A DNA stretch of 64,000 nucleotides from Dehalococcoides mccartyi (GCA_020724525.1 DYGU01000005.1:1-64000); one strand, 5' to 3'. Shown: positions 16,001-25,037, numbered from the stretch's first letter. Numbers and translations: made by a program. The notes: generated by a model from the letters alone, not told the origin.

Positions 16001-17348
16001 CGGCGGCGCATACTTTGTTCATAGCAAAATCAACAATGGTACCCCTTTCAAGACTAATGTATTTGGCATCTTGACCACCAATTTCAAAGATGGTATCGAC
16101 TTCAGGACACACAAAAGCTGCCGCTTTGGCATGGCTGGTAATCTCATTCCGAATGATATCGGCACCGAAAAACTCCCCGGTCATGTACCGCCCGGAACCC
16201 GTTGAGCCAGCACCCTTGACCACAACCTGGTCACCTAATTCCAGACCAACTTCATAAAGCCCTTTCTTGACCGCTTCAATAGGTCTACCAGCAGTCATCA
16301 AATAGCGCCGTGCCAGAACATTCCCATTTTTATCTATTACTACTACATTGGTGCTTATGGAACCCACATCCACACCCACATAAGCCTCAACCTTTCCTGT
16401 TTCAGGAATTGGAACTGGCTCAACACATATCGGATAATTGTCACCCTGAAGGGCAGACAGACTCAGAAATTCATACTTCCGCTGGCGCAGGTATTCCTGT
16501 ATCTGGTTAAGGTCTAAGACTACTTTTTCCGTTTTGTCTAATTCCTTCTCGCTAGTCACCAGGACTGCTCCAATGTCACCCATAAAGGCAAAGTAAGTCG
16601 GCACGATGAGTTCGTCTTCATTTAGCTGCATTACCTCAAGGATAGCTCGCTTTATGCCTTTATTCGCGGCTACACCCCCTTGAAAACAAACCGGCTTAGC
16701 TAATTGACGGCTTCTGACCACATTAGCCATAAAGTTCCTTACCATAGCAAAACACAAGCCAGCAATAATATCGGGCACTGGAGTACCAATTTGTTGCAGG
16801 TGAATCATATCTGTTTTAGCGAAAACACTACACCGTCCGGCAACGCGAGGGGGATGAACCGAGTGAAGGGCAACCTCCCCAAACTGTTCAATGGGTACGC
16901 CCATACGGGAGGCTTGCTGGTCTAAAAAAGAACCAGTCCCGGCAGCACAGATACTGTTGACAGCAAAATCAATAACTCTTGGTAGTTTCCCCTGGACACT
17001 GCTTTCCACAAAAATAAGCTTAGAATCTTCTCCGCCAATTTCGATAATTGTCCTAACTTCGGGGTGAAAATAACCTGTCCCGGCAGCTTGGGCAATGATT
17101 TCATTGACAAATCGAGCTCCCAGAAGTTCAGCAATAAGTTTCCCGCCAGTACCCGTGGTCGCCACAACTTCAAAATTATCCGGTGAGTATTTTGCTACCA
17201 CTTCCTCCAGAATAGCTAAAACTGTTTCTACAGGCTGCCCTTTAGTCCGGACATAATGTGTTTCCACAACATTATTCCGCTCATCCATTACCACAACCTT
17301 AGCACTAATAGAACCAACATCAATACCTAATTTCACGAAGACCTCCAC
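13098..17348 (-). CDS. Giant BadF/BadG/HgdC-type activator ATPase with fused dehydratase-like domains
   Basis: A 1416-residue protein. Two ASKHA ATPase domains in tandem (about 4-270 and 322-580) each begin with a GIDVGSIS or GVDVGSIS phosphate loop and each has the CAAGTGSFL motif, whose cysteine (134 and 447) holds the bridging 4Fe-4S cluster in activators. A cysteine group follows (606, 609, 613, 632), then a DUF2229-like and a HgdB-like region to the end. HgdC-type activators use ATP to push an electron onto a very low-potential 2-hydroxyacyl-CoA dehydratase or benzoyl-CoA reductase. The fused long form is common in anaerobes, but its reaction is not established. It may deliver low-potential electrons for acyl-CoA chemistry. 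Confidence 0.88.
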   Translation of the reverse strand: MEVFVKLGIDVGSISAKVVVMDERNNVVETHYVRTKGQPVETVLAILEEVVAKYSPDNFEVVATTGTGGKLIAELLGARFVNEIIAQAAGTGYFHPEVRTIIEIGGEDSKLIFVESSVQGKLPRVIDFAVNSICAAGTGSFLDQQASRMGVPIEQFGEVALHSVHPPRVAGRCSVFAKTDMIHLQQIGTPVPDIIAGLCFAMVRNFMANVVRSRQLAKPVCFQGGVAANKGIKRAILEVMQLNEDELIVPTYFAFMGDIGAVLVTSEKELDKTEKVVLDLNQIQEYLRQRKYEFLSLSALQGDNYPICVEPVPIPETGKVEAYVGVDVGSISTNVVVIDKNGNVLARRYLMTAGRPIEAVKKGLYEVGLELGDQVVVKGAGSTGSGRYMTGEFFGADIIRNEITSHAKAAAFVCPEVDTIFEIGGQDAKYISLERGTIVDFAMNKVCAAGTGSFLEEQAEKLAINIDGEFGVMALASMQPLDLGERCTVFMESQLNFHKQKGAVKEDLLGGLAYSVVKNYLTKVVEDHRIGDEILFQGGVAYNRGVKAAFENVLGKKVMVPPHHDVLGAIGVAMLAMEEVDRNGGETRFQGFDLRDRKYELSSFECQDCPNRCEINKVIFDTEPPLFYGSRCGKYDSVKKKQRREALKIPRLFDERYQALMNTYPKDIPDSPNGKTVGITRSLFFHELFPLWKAFFTELGFRVIVSAPTSRSIIRKGVENVVEEPCFPIKAAHGHVLNLLEKGVDFLFLPVQCTMERLSDDFAKSWNCPLTQSFPFVICSSGRIKESLNSDGGLKVLSPVFHADRGREWMKKVLHKLAQEMGMSDNALVERAIQAGFEALDSFNDWQQKRGREVLVQLKPDEKAIVIIGRSYNSCDPGMTLNLPEKLRELGVLAIPLEFLPLNVFAKEVSQVHPNMYWKWGQEILAAAEMIANDPRLFGLYLTNFGCGPDSYLLKFFSKATEGKPFLVIEIDEHSADTGILTRCEAFLDTIRNARTRGVRKPIPVCSFVSTYINGRTIYIPYMLDHGYVVAAAMRHCGTAAEALPLSDALTLELGRKYTSGKECYPSIITTGDIVKKTLSPDFDPERAAFFMPGASGPCRFGQYNKLHRLVLDELGLDRVPILVFDQTKNFHQHMATLGRKFRLLSWRGITILDLMLKMVLERRPYEVNKGETDTVYQEWLELLLRLIEQGEDGFGEFSQRVRYAFEAVKIDKSVIKPKIGIIGEIFVRSNPFVNDFIVRKLEALGAQCSLPSFEEWLDYIDYQRKRRFWLGIEGTWKDYAKQKLIELIQEREAEKLRKKFDGAIEHFARELPTSEIIKRGCAYLSREIEGEAILSMGRAVEYAEHGFNGIVNIMPFGCMPGTVTSALLHQFRDQHSLPVFNLVVDGTKDPGLDIRLEAFYHQSCEHRQRSQQHIG

Positions 17349-17448
17349 AGGGGGAGCTAAAAGCCAAATTTTAGGCTAACCACCTAAGCCTCTTTATTCA
17401 CCTTATTATTATAGACCACCCGTCAAGAGACCGACCTCGTACCAGCCA

Positions 17449-17658
17449 AATTCAAGGCACAAATCAAGCCATGCTATAGAGGACTACCGTACCATCGGGA
17501 AAATAGTAAAGGAATTCGCTGCAAAAATCTGTAGCGGTAGAAGGTATGGTGTTCTTGAAGGGGGCTATAACCACCGAGCCCTGGGCAAAAATGTCAGAGC
17601 CTTTATAGAAGGGATGGTTAAAAATGGTAATCAATCTCGGCAACTTATCTCTTTATAG
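17449..17658 (+). pseudogene. C-terminal remnant of a histone-deacetylase-family protein
   Basis: On the plus strand a frame reads EDYRTIGKIVKEFAAKICSG and then VLEGGYNHRALGKNVRAF, ending at TAG 17656-17658. This is the typical C-terminal end of histone-deacetylase/acetoin-utilisation (AcuC-like) proteins. The catalytic N-terminal two thirds is absent; upstream lies only a short non-coding stretch and then the oppositely oriented activator gene. The remnant overlaps the end of the Hdr-like gene by 14 bases. The left boundary is approximate, because the frame upstream of EDYR no longer resembles the family. Confidence 0.65.
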
Positions 17659-19651
17659 CTTCGGTTACCAGCCCGGCAATATCCAGTACTTTCAACGATT
17701 CCTGGGCTTCTTTAGCTTTTATCGCATCCTCAAACATCTGGAGACAGTAGGGACAAGCTGTAGCTACTACCTCAGCCCCAGTTTTTATCACCTCTCCAGT
17801 ACGCTCCTCGCTAATCCTTTTGCCGATGCGTTCCTCCATCCAGAAACGACCACCGCCACCCCCACAGCAAAAACCAGTCCTTCGGTTCCTTTCCATTTCC
17901 ACAGGTTTAACTCCGGAAACAGTTTTCACAATTTGTCTCGGTGACTCATAAATATCGTTATACCGACCCAAATAGCAGGAATCATGATAAGTTATCTTCT
18001 TTCCCAAGACGGTTGCCACTTTAATTTTAGCCTCTTTAATTAATTCAGCAATAAATTCAGAGTGATGAACTACCTCAAATTCGCCGCCAAACTGAGGGTA
18101 TTCCGTCTTAATAGTATTGAAGCAGTGAGGACAAGAAGTAACCAGTTTCTTAACATTATAATTCTCAAGTAATTCAATATTCTTCTGGGCTTGAAGCTGG
18201 AAAAGGTATTCATTACCCATCCTTCGGGCTGGCTCACCACAACAGGTCTCCTCAGGACCAAGGATACCAAACTTAATCCCGGCAGTTTGTAATATTTTAG
18301 CTACAGCCATGGCTACTTTCATATTCCTTTCCTCAAGAGCCGCAGTACAGCCAACCCAGTAGACCCAGTCCACTTGACTGTCTTCCGAAAGAAGTTTGAT
18401 ATTTAAACCAGTTGTCCAGTTAGTCCTGGTGACAGTGGTACCTTTACAGGCGTGCCCCCTGGTCTCAATGCATCTAAGAATAGTCTCGGCTGTCTCTGGT
18501 ATTTTAGCCTGCTCCAGAACCAGGCTTCGGCGCATATCAATAATCTTGTCAATGTGCTCAATCAAAGCTGGACACTGTTCCTGACAAGCGCGACAAGTAG
18601 TACATGACCAGAGAACTTCCTCAGTTATGACACCTCCAATCAGACTGCGAGAGTGGGGAACACCGGTTGCGGCGGCTTTAGCCTTCAGCAGATGCGGGCC
18701 TTCTTCCAATAAATACTCCTTCAGCTCAAGAACCACTTCTTTAGGATTGAGGGGTTTACCTGTAAGATAAGCCGGGCAATTAACCTGACACCGCCCACAA
18801 TGAGTGCAAGAGTAAAGGTCAAGAAGCTGCTTCCAGGTAAATTGCTCAATCCGACTTACCCCATAGGTTTCTGTCTTTTCCAGGTCAATAGGAACCAGGG
18901 CACCTTTCGGTCGCAAGGAGCTGAAAAAGATGTTTATGGGGGAAACCATAATATGCAAGTGTTTGGAGTAAAGAATAAAAACTAAAAAACCGATAATTAT
19001 CAGATAATGGAGCCACCAGGCGACCTGATAGAGTACCCCTTGCACATTCTGTCCCAGTCCTATTCCATTAAAGAAATTGGCAAAAGCTAAACCTACCGGT
19101 GTCCACGTAGCCAGAGGGTCTTTAGTGGAGCCAATATGGAACCCTTCGATAATGAAGTGGACCAGCATCAAAGAGAAGATTAACACTAAGATAATGGCAG
19201 CTTCAGGAGCAGGTTCCAACCTGTCCGGTTTCAGGATATACCTCCTGATAGCTGCCCAGACTATAGCTAAAGCTACAAAAACTCCAGCAATATCAACTAT
19301 TAGCGAAAAATACCGGGAAAAGGTAGTATTCCGAATTAACTCTGATAAACCTAAACCGTCACCAATAAAAATATAGATAAGGTAATTAAGCAAGAAAGCC
19401 AGAAATCCCCAGAAAATGAGAGCATGTCCAATACCAGCTATATCTTTCTGGGAAACACTTCGTAACGAACATACCTGGGGGAAGACACGACTAACCATAT
19501 TTATTAGTCTTTGTACCGGGCTATCAAACCGGTTTTCAGAGGCACCTAACCTAACCCAGGAAAAAAGCTGATACCCCCGGTAAGCAAAAAGACCGAAAGC
19601 AATAGCAAACAAGCCCCAAAAAACTACAAAAAATAAAGGACTGCTAAACAT
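17645..19651 (-). CDS. Membrane-bound HdrD-like Fe-S oxidoreductase
   Basis: A 668-residue fusion. The N-terminal part (1-240) has five or six membrane helices of the nitrate-reductase-gamma type that would hold haem b. It is followed by two 4Fe-4S ferredoxin motifs (about 282-292, CTHCGRCQVNCP, and 350-360, CTTCRACQEQCP), then two CCG domains (CCGEP at 470 with CPHC at 507, and CCGGGGG at 595 with ACPYC) that bind unusual clusters. Such proteins pass electrons between quinones and cytoplasmic carriers, often from electron-transfer flavoprotein during acyl-CoA oxidation. Placed beside the activator ATPase, it fits an anaerobic energy scheme, but the partner is unknown. Confidence 0.85.
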   Translation of the reverse strand: MFSSPLFFVVFWGLFAIAFGLFAYRGYQLFSWVRLGASENRFDSPVQRLINMVSRVFPQVCSLRSVSQKDIAGIGHALIFWGFLAFLLNYLIYIFIGDGLGLSELIRNTTFSRYFSLIVDIAGVFVALAIVWAAIRRYILKPDRLEPAPEAAIILVLIFSLMLVHFIIEGFHIGSTKDPLATWTPVGLAFANFFNGIGLGQNVQGVLYQVAWWLHYLIIIGFLVFILYSKHLHIMVSPINIFFSSLRPKGALVPIDLEKTETYGVSRIEQFTWKQLLDLYSCTHCGRCQVNCPAYLTGKPLNPKEVVLELKEYLLEEGPHLLKAKAAATGVPHSRSLIGGVITEEVLWSCTTCRACQEQCPALIEHIDKIIDMRRSLVLEQAKIPETAETILRCIETRGHACKGTTVTRTNWTTGLNIKLLSEDSQVDWVYWVGCTAALEERNMKVAMAVAKILQTAGIKFGILGPEETCCGEPARRMGNEYLFQLQAQKNIELLENYNVKKLVTSCPHCFNTIKTEYPQFGGEFEVVHHSEFIAELIKEAKIKVATVLGKKITYHDSCYLGRYNDIYESPRQIVKTVSGVKPVEMERNRRTGFCCGGGGGRFWMEERIGKRISEERTGEVIKTGAEVVATACPYCLQMFEDAIKAKEAQESLKVLDIAGLVTEAIKR

Positions 19652-19652
19652 A

Positions 19653-19937
19653 TTACCCTTTCCTCTTAAGCTCTTCTCTCATTTCCCTTAGCCCCTCATT
19701 GAGTCTCTTAAATCCCTCCTCAATACTCATCTCCAATTTGCCAAGCCTCCCCTCTACTCTATCAAGCCTCTCTTCCATCCCATCAAGTCCCCCCTCCAGC
19801 CTGTCGAGCCTCCTTTCCACCCCATCAAGCCTCTTAAATCCTTCAGTCACACTCCCCTCCACCTTCCCGAGTCGATACCATATTGCACTCAATCCCACCA
19901 GCAATACCACAAAAATTGACCAGATTCCAGCTTCCAT
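19653..19937 (-). CDS. Small membrane-anchored coiled-coil repeat protein
   Basis: A 94-residue protein with one N-terminal membrane segment (about 5-22) followed by near-perfect seven-residue repeats such as RLDGVER, RLDRLEG, GLDGMEE, RLDRVEG and RLGKLEM, which form a coiled coil. Its stop is one base from the start of the Hdr-like gene, so the two are surely cotranscribed. Proteins with this look occur widely with no assigned role; oligomerisation or anchoring of a partner is a guess. The repeat DNA makes the length prone to change by slippage. Confidence 0.75.
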   Translation of the reverse strand: MEAGIWSIFVVLLVGLSAIWYRLGKVEGSVTEGFKRLDGVERRLDRLEGGLDGMEERLDRVEGRLGKLEMSIEEGFKRLNEGLREMREELKRKG

Positions 19938-19963
19938 TTTTTCTCCTTGCTTAACACAGGTTA

Positions 19964-20818
19964 CTAATGATAAAGCTCTATTCTAAACTCCGCCTTCTTT
20001 CCGGCTAAACCGAATAGTTGCTCTACTGCCCAGAGTGGTACTGCTGGCTCCCCAAGCATAGTTTCTGTACTATCACCAAAACCGTGATAATCACTCCCCC
20101 CAGTAGCTATAAGGTTGTATTTGGAAGCTATACTTTTAAGCCGGCTTATTACTTCTGAGGAATACCTGTTATACCATACTTCTATCCCAACTAAACCAGC
20201 ACCTATAAGCTTAGGCAAAAATTTGTCAAAGTCAGGAATATCTGCTGGATGGGCTAAGACAGGCAAGCCTTGAGCCCGAATGATAAGCTTCACTGCCTCC
20301 ACAGGAGTAACCTTTTCCCGCTCCACATAAGCCGGACCATGCCGACCTATATACTTAGCGAAAGCCTCTTTTAAGGAAGTAACATACCTCTTCTCCAAGA
20401 GAGCTTGAGCTATATGGGGTCTCCCTATGGAACCGCCCTGGGCTAATTCCCGGACTTGCTGCCATTCGATTTCCTTGCCCAGAGCCTGTAACTTGGCGAT
20501 CATAGTCAATGCCCGCCTTTCGCGAGAAGTGCGCAATCGGTACAAAGTGGAACATAACTCCTGATTGGTATAATCAACAAAATAGCCCAGAATATGCGCC
20601 TCTCCATGAGGCACATCAGTGTTAATCTCAACACCCGGAACAATGGTCAAGAATGAAAATGCTCTAACAGCTGCCAAAGCCGGGGCAATTCCATCTACGG
20701 AATCATGGTCAGTGATACCAATGATATTAATTCCTCGCTGTGCCGCTGAACAAACAATTTCTTCCGGGGTAAGCCGTCCGTCAGAGGCAGTTGTATGAAG
20801 GTGAAGGTCGACCTTCAT
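19964..20818 (-). CDS. PHP-domain metal-dependent phosphoesterase (YciV/RnmAM-like)
   Basis: A 284-residue protein beginning MKVDLHLHTTASDGRL with the HxH metal site, then GITDHDS, GVEINTD, a further HILGYF, a conserved LAHPAD and a final GGSDYHG, all classic PHP signatures. E. coli YciV (RnmAM) works as a 5'-3' exonuclease on short RNAs and hydrolyses 3',5'-nucleotide bisphosphates, and this protein has the same length and layout. It sits in a run with ymdB and rny, which are also RNA or nucleotide phosphodiesterases. The start is preceded by an inverted repeat. Confidence 0.85.
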   Translation of the reverse strand: MKVDLHLHTTASDGRLTPEEIVCSAAQRGINIIGITDHDSVDGIAPALAAVRAFSFLTIVPGVEINTDVPHGEAHILGYFVDYTNQELCSTLYRLRTSRERRALTMIAKLQALGKEIEWQQVRELAQGGSIGRPHIAQALLEKRYVTSLKEAFAKYIGRHGPAYVEREKVTPVEAVKLIIRAQGLPVLAHPADIPDFDKFLPKLIGAGLVGIEVWYNRYSSEVISRLKSIASKYNLIATGGSDYHGFGDSTETMLGEPAVPLWAVEQLFGLAGKKAEFRIELYH

Positions 20819-20829
20819 CTAACTAATTA

Positions 20830-20856
20830 CCCCTGAACAACTTAGTTTTTCAGGGG
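20830..20856 (-). promoter_or_regulatory. Inverted repeat ahead of the PHP gene
   Basis: CCCCTGAA and TTCAGGGG form a perfect 8-base stem with an 11-base loop, a few bases upstream of the PHP gene start and after ymdB. No run of T follows on the minus strand, so it is a poor terminator. It could be an mRNA processing or stability hairpin between the two genes, or an operator. Confidence 0.35.
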
Positions 20857-20926
20857 ACCCCAAATTTATTTCCACTTTAACCGAGGTCCCTGATGAAAAA
20901 TTCACTTCACTCTTTTTATTCGGGCT

Positions 20927-21694
20927 TTAATCTATCTCCCGCTGGAGTCGTGTAATAGACATCGCTTTTCCGGTAATATCATCAATGTCAACCATAACGG
21001 CATTGAAAATTACCCTGCCTTTCCCCACAGAGATACGATGAGGCATTTTAGTCAGAAAACTGTGAATTACTGATTCCGCATCATCCCCGATAACAGAATC
21101 CATAGGACCAACCATACCTATATCAGTAACATACGCCGTACCCTTGGGCAAGACACAAGCATCAATGGTACCTACATGGGTGTGAGTGCCCAGCACGGCA
21201 CTAACTCTCCCATCCAGATACCTCCCCATGGCTACCTTTTCCGAGGTTGCTTCAGCATGGAAATCAATAATTATAACCGATATGTTAACATATTGACCAA
21301 CTAACAGTGAATCAACTGCCCGAAAGGGGCAATCAAAACTACCGATAAAGGTCCGCCCTACCAGGTTCACTACCAAAGCCTTTTTGACCAAGAAATAGCC
21401 CCGCCCTGGGGTACCGGGGGCAAAGTTCAATGGGCGAAGAATAGGAGTGCCACTATCCAGATAAGGAATAATTTCCTTGTGCGCCCAAACATGATTTCCG
21501 GTAGTTATAACGTCAACACCGGAGGCTAAAACTTCCTCAGCCGTCGCCGGGGTAACTCCCAAACCACCGGCAGCATTTTCACCATTGGCTACAACAATAT
21601 CAATCCCATACTCACAGCGTAAGCCTGGCAGAAGTTGTTGCAAGGCTCTCCTGCCAGGCTTACCCACAATATCACCTACCATTAATACCCGCAA
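20927..21694 (-). CDS. ymdB: YmdB-family metallophosphoesterase
   Basis: A 255-residue two-metal phosphodiesterase with the family's ordered motifs: MVGDIVGKPGRRAL, VANGENAAGG, TTGNHVW, a mid-protein DFHAEATSEK and GTHTHVGT. The B. subtilis and D. radiodurans homologues cleave 2',3'-cyclic nucleotides. It lies directly downstream of rny, 21 bases apart, the usual arrangement in Gram-positive and related genomes, and this supports a joint role in RNA turnover. Length and motifs are complete. Confidence 0.9.
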   Translation of the reverse strand: MRVLMVGDIVGKPGRRALQQLLPGLRCEYGIDIVVANGENAAGGLGVTPATAEEVLASGVDVITTGNHVWAHKEIIPYLDSGTPILRPLNFAPGTPGRGYFLVKKALVVNLVGRTFIGSFDCPFRAVDSLLVGQYVNISVIIIDFHAEATSEKVAMGRYLDGRVSAVLGTHTHVGTIDACVLPKGTAYVTDIGMVGPMDSVIGDDAESVIHSFLTKMPHRISVGKGRVIFNAVMVDIDDITGKAMSITRLQREID

Positions 21695-21715
21695 TACTTA
21701 TCTCCACGCCTTTAT

Positions 21716-23242
21716 CTATTTGGCATAGTCCACTACCCTGGTTTCCCTTACTACCACAACCTTTATCTGTCCCGGATATTCCAGGGTTTCTTCTATTTTC
21801 TTGGTGATATCCCGGACTAACCTCATAGCCGCTAAGTCGTCCACCTCCTCTGGTTTTACCATTATGCGCACTTCCCGCCCAGCCTGGATGGCATAGGCTT
21901 TTTCTACCCCGGGGAAACTACTGGCTATATTCTCCAAAGCTTCAACACGTTTTAAATACTGCTCTAAAGACTCGCGCCGAGCTCCCAGTCTTGCCCCACT
22001 TACAGCATCGGCGGTACCTATAATAATGCCTATAACACCGGTAGTCGTTGCCTCACCATGATGCTCAGCAATTGCCTGGGCTACTTCCGTTGATTTCTCC
22101 CACTGCCGAACTATATTGGCACCAATTTGGGCATGAGAGCCTTCCACCTCATGGTCTACAGCTTTACCAATATCGTGGAGGAGTCCAGCTTTTTTGGCTA
22201 AAGAAACATTGGCACCAATTTCAGCCGCCAGCATTCCTGCCAGATGGGCAACCTCCAAGCTATGGAGTAGGACATTCTGACCATAACTACTGCGGAATTT
22301 CAGCTTACCGAGCAACTTGATCAATTCAGGGTGCAGCCCATGAACACCAACTTTATAAGCAGCTTGTTCACCTTCATTCCAAATAATTTTTTGAACTTCC
22401 TCCTTAGCCCTCTCCACTACTTCTTCAATTCGAGCCGGATGAATGCGCCCATCTAAAATAAGCTTATTTAGAGCAACTCTGGCTACCTCACGACGTATCG
22501 GGTCAAAGCTAGAAATGGTTACCGTCTCAGGAGTATCATCAATAATAAGGTCAACCCCAGTAGCTTGCTCCAGAGCTCGAATGTTACGCCCTTCACGACC
22601 AATAAGTCGCCCTTTCATCTCATCAGTCGGCAAAGGGATAACTGAAACGGCAGTTTCTGAGACTACTTCTGAGGCATAGCGCTGAATAGACACAGCCAGA
22701 ACCTCACGGGCTTTGCTATCAGCCTCCTCTTTTAGCCGGGCTTCCCACTCGCGGACTCGCCTTGAGGCTTCTTCTCTTATCTCTGTCTCGGTGTTTTCAA
22801 GCAAAAGCTGCTTAGCTTCAACACTGGACATGCCGGAAATAAGTTCCAGCTGGTGTAACTGCTTCTGGCGTATCTCTTCCAGTTGAAGTTTTGTGGCTTC
22901 GACTTCCTTCTCCCGGGCAGCTAAACCACGCTCACGACGCTCCACAGCCTCCAGCTTCCGCTCCAGTGTTTCTTCCTTATAGATAAAGCGCCTCTCCAAC
23001 CTCTGCATCTCGAAGCGCCGTTCGCGAACCTCAGCTTCAGCTGCCCCCCTTAGCTTAGCCGCCTCCTCCTTGGCTTCTCTTAGTAATGCTTCATATTTGG
23101 TGGTAGCTTCTTGTAATAGCTTCTCAGCTTCTTTCTGCTTTCTTTGAAGTTGTTCGTTGGCTATCAACTGCCTGGATAAATAGCCGATGCCACAACCCAG
23201 GATAAACAAAAGTGCAATTACAATATATATCAAGAAAGTCAT
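21716..23242 (-). CDS. rny: Ribonuclease Y
   Basis: Membrane-anchored endoribonuclease that starts mRNA decay. The 508 residues begin with a single membrane helix ([20 protein letters not shown]), then a long charged coiled coil (about 30-190), a KH domain containing [15 protein letters not shown], and an HD domain with [15 protein letters not shown] and [12 protein letters not shown] that holds the metal site, followed by HHGE. It ends ETRVVDYAK as in other family members. It heads the rny-ymdB-PHP run. The 240 bases upstream are repeat-derived. Confidence 0.95.
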   Translation of the reverse strand: MTFLIYIVIALLFILGCGIGYLSRQLIANEQLQRKQKEAEKLLQEATTKYEALLREAKEEAAKLRGAAEAEVRERRFEMQRLERRFIYKEETLERKLEAVERRERGLAAREKEVEATKLQLEEIRQKQLHQLELISGMSSVEAKQLLLENTETEIREEASRRVREWEARLKEEADSKAREVLAVSIQRYASEVVSETAVSVIPLPTDEMKGRLIGREGRNIRALEQATGVDLIIDDTPETVTISSFDPIRREVARVALNKLILDGRIHPARIEEVVERAKEEVQKIIWNEGEQAAYKVGVHGLHPELIKLLGKLKFRSSYGQNVLLHSLEVAHLAGMLAAEIGANVSLAKKAGLLHDIGKAVDHEVEGSHAQIGANIVRQWEKSTEVAQAIAEHHGEATTTGVIGIIIGTADAVSGARLGARRESLEQYLKRVEALENIASSFPGVEKAYAIQAGREVRIMVKPEEVDDLAAMRLVRDITKKIEETLEYPGQIKVVVVRETRVVDYAK

Positions 23243-23357
23243 TCTCTTGCCTCGCTTCCTTAAGCAAAATCATCGGACTCGGTTACTTGTATTTGAATAT
23301 GCCGGTTACCATCTTAATATTAAACCCCTTTAGAGGAAGTGTCAAACCAGTAGAGAA

Positions 23358-23483
23358 AGAGGGAGTTTAATGGTTCTTCACCCACCATTGCGAGCCTTGT
23401 TGCAAGTAGAGGCAATCCCCTTGAGTCGCTTTTCTATGGCGAGGCTAAAACGCCTCACAAAATCGCAGATTTTAATGGGTATT
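23358..23483 (-). repeat. Degenerate MITE copy abutting recX
   Basis: The stretch starting GAGGGAGTTTAATGG and continuing to CCATTGCGAGCCTTG aligns by eye with the left end of the hicA element (GAGAGTGTTTACTAATT to GTCATTGCGAGGCTTG). Further along, CTTTTCTATGGCGAGGCTAAAACGCC resembles the inside of the 61937 element, and ACAAAATCGCAGATTTT resembles one internal hairpin. The far end disappears into the 3' end of recX. No intact second terminus or target duplication is seen, so it is an old, truncated copy. The strand is nominal. Confidence 0.5.
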
Positions 23484-23969
23484 CTAAAGCCTGGCGCTAC
23501 TTTGAATTTCCTGCCACAAATGGTCTACAGCAAAGTTAATGGTATCATAACCAAATCCGCGACGTTTAAGATAATTAGCCAGGCGATAGCGAAATTCAGG
23601 GTAATCTAAACCAGCCAGACGCCGAATTCCTTTCCATCCCGCTTTAAGAACACTTGTCCTGTCATCCGCATCCTTCGTTACTTCATCTATTATTCCTTTG
23701 TCCACTCCTTTTTGCCGTAGTTCCAAGCCCAAAAGTTTCCGGCTCAGGGGTTTGAACAGCAACCGATTTTCCACCCAGAATCGGGCGAAGGCAACATCAT
23801 CAATTAACCTCTTCTCCTTTAACCTGATAATTGTTCTCTCCACCACATCACTATCAAAACCACACCGATGAAGATGGTTTCTAATTTCTATTTCACTACG
23901 AGGTCTATAGCCCAAGTAACGTGAAGCTGCCTTAAAGCACTTTTCCAGAAGCTCAGCTTCTTTCGCCAT
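23484..23969 (-). CDS. recX: Regulatory protein RecX
   Basis: RecX binds and modulates RecA filaments. The protein has 161 residues in three-helix repeats, with the signatures YRPRSEIEIRNHL, then DDVAFARFWVENR, and a C-terminal RLANYLKRRGFGYDTIN. Its ATG directly abuts the recA stop codon, and the pair is almost certainly cotranscribed and translationally coupled. The last residues (SSARL) run into repeat-derived DNA, so the C-terminal end may have been remodelled. Confidence 0.9.
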   Translation of the reverse strand: MAKEAELLEKCFKAASRYLGYRPRSEIEIRNHLHRCGFDSDVVERTIIRLKEKRLIDDVAFARFWVENRLLFKPLSRKLLGLELRQKGVDKGIIDEVTKDADDRTSVLKAGWKGIRRLAGLDYPEFRYRLANYLKRRGFGYDTINFAVDHLWQEIQSSARL

Positions 23970-24998
23970 CTATTCAAGAGGCTCCCTCTCCTCCATAATT
24001 GAACTCGGGGCCGAAGCCGTGGCTTCCCTTATTTCCCGCTCTATCTTGGAAGCTAAATCGGGGTGTTGCCTAAGATACTCTTTAGCATTCTCTCGACCCT
24101 GCCCCAATTTAGTTTCACCGTAACTGAAAAAGGTGCCAGTCTTGTTTATTACGCCCAAACCAACACCAGCATCTATAAGGTCTCCCTCTTTGCTTATGCC
24201 CCTATTGAACATTATGTCAAAGTCTGCATAGCGGAAAGGTGGGGCTACCTTATTTTTGACCACTTTAGCCCGGACTCGAGTACCAACTATCTGAGAGCCT
24301 ATCTTAATGGAATCAAGACGTCTCAGGTCTATCCTTACCGAGCTATAGAATTTCAAGGCTCTGCCGCCAGGAGTCACTTCAGGACTCCCAAAAATAACCC
24401 CTACCTTCTCCCTGAGCTGGTTAATAAATATCACAGCAGTCCTCGACCTACCGATGGCAGCTACTAACTTTCTTAATGCCTGGGACATCAGGCGAGCCTG
24501 GAGACCCACATGGGCATCACCCATCTCCCCTTCAATCTCAGCCCGCGGGACTAAGGCAGCTACAGTATCAATAACTATCACATCTACAGCTCCGCTCCGG
24601 ACTAAATGCTCGGTGATTTCCAGAGCCTCCTCACCGGTATCAGGCTGGGAAATCCATAATTCATCAACTTTAATACCACACCTTTCAGCATAGTCGCGGT
24701 CAAGACTATGTTCTGCATCTATATAAGCCCCTATGCCACCAAGCTTCTGAGCTTCGGCAATTATATGTTGCGCCAGAGTGGTCTTTCCTGAAGCTTCAGC
24801 ACCAAAAATTTCGGTAACTCTCCCCTTCGGAACACCGCCTATTCCTAAAGCCAAATCTAAAGCTATGGAGCCGGTAGGGATAGCTTCCACTGCCATCCTC
24901 GCCGATGCTTCACCTAACTTCATAACCGAACCTTTTCCGAACTGTTTCTCAATCTGGGCTACAGCTAATTGCAATGCCTTTGCTTTCTCACTAACCAT
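23970..24998 (-). CDS. recA: Recombinase RecA
   Basis: Strand-exchange and SOS co-protease. The Walker A motif GAEASGKTT, Walker B with [12 protein letters not shown], the LexA/DNA loop region ([19 protein letters not shown]) and the [11 protein letters not shown] segment are all normal. The frame opens with GTG at 25037, but the ATG at 24998 ([13 protein letters not shown]) has a strong GGAGG site five bases before it and gives the usual 342-residue protein, so it is preferred. I saw no GAAC-N4-GTTC-type SOS box in the upstream 500 bases. Confidence 0.95.
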   Translation of the reverse strand: MVSEKAKALQLAVAQIEKQFGKGSVMKLGEASARMAVEAIPTGSIALDLALGIGGVPKGRVTEIFGAEASGKTTLAQHIIAEAQKLGGIGAYIDAEHSLDRDYAERCGIKVDELWISQPDTGEEALEITEHLVRSGAVDVIVIDTVAALVPRAEIEGEMGDAHVGLQARLMSQALRKLVAAIGRSRTAVIFINQLREKVGVIFGSPEVTPGGRALKFYSSVRIDLRRLDSIKIGSQIVGTRVRAKVVKNKVAPPFRYADFDIMFNRGISKEGDLIDAGVGLGVINKTGTFFSYGETKLGQGRENAKEYLRQHPDLASKIEREIREATASAPSSIMEEREPLE

Positions 24999-25037
24999 CT
25001 TTTCCTCCACAACTCCTCCGTATGATACCACAGCCAC

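Noticed and set aside
19699..19986. A Ser/Leu/Pro-rich frame opposite the coiled-coil gene
   Set aside because: It is a mirror of the heptad-repeat gene, and its low-complexity composition is explained by that.
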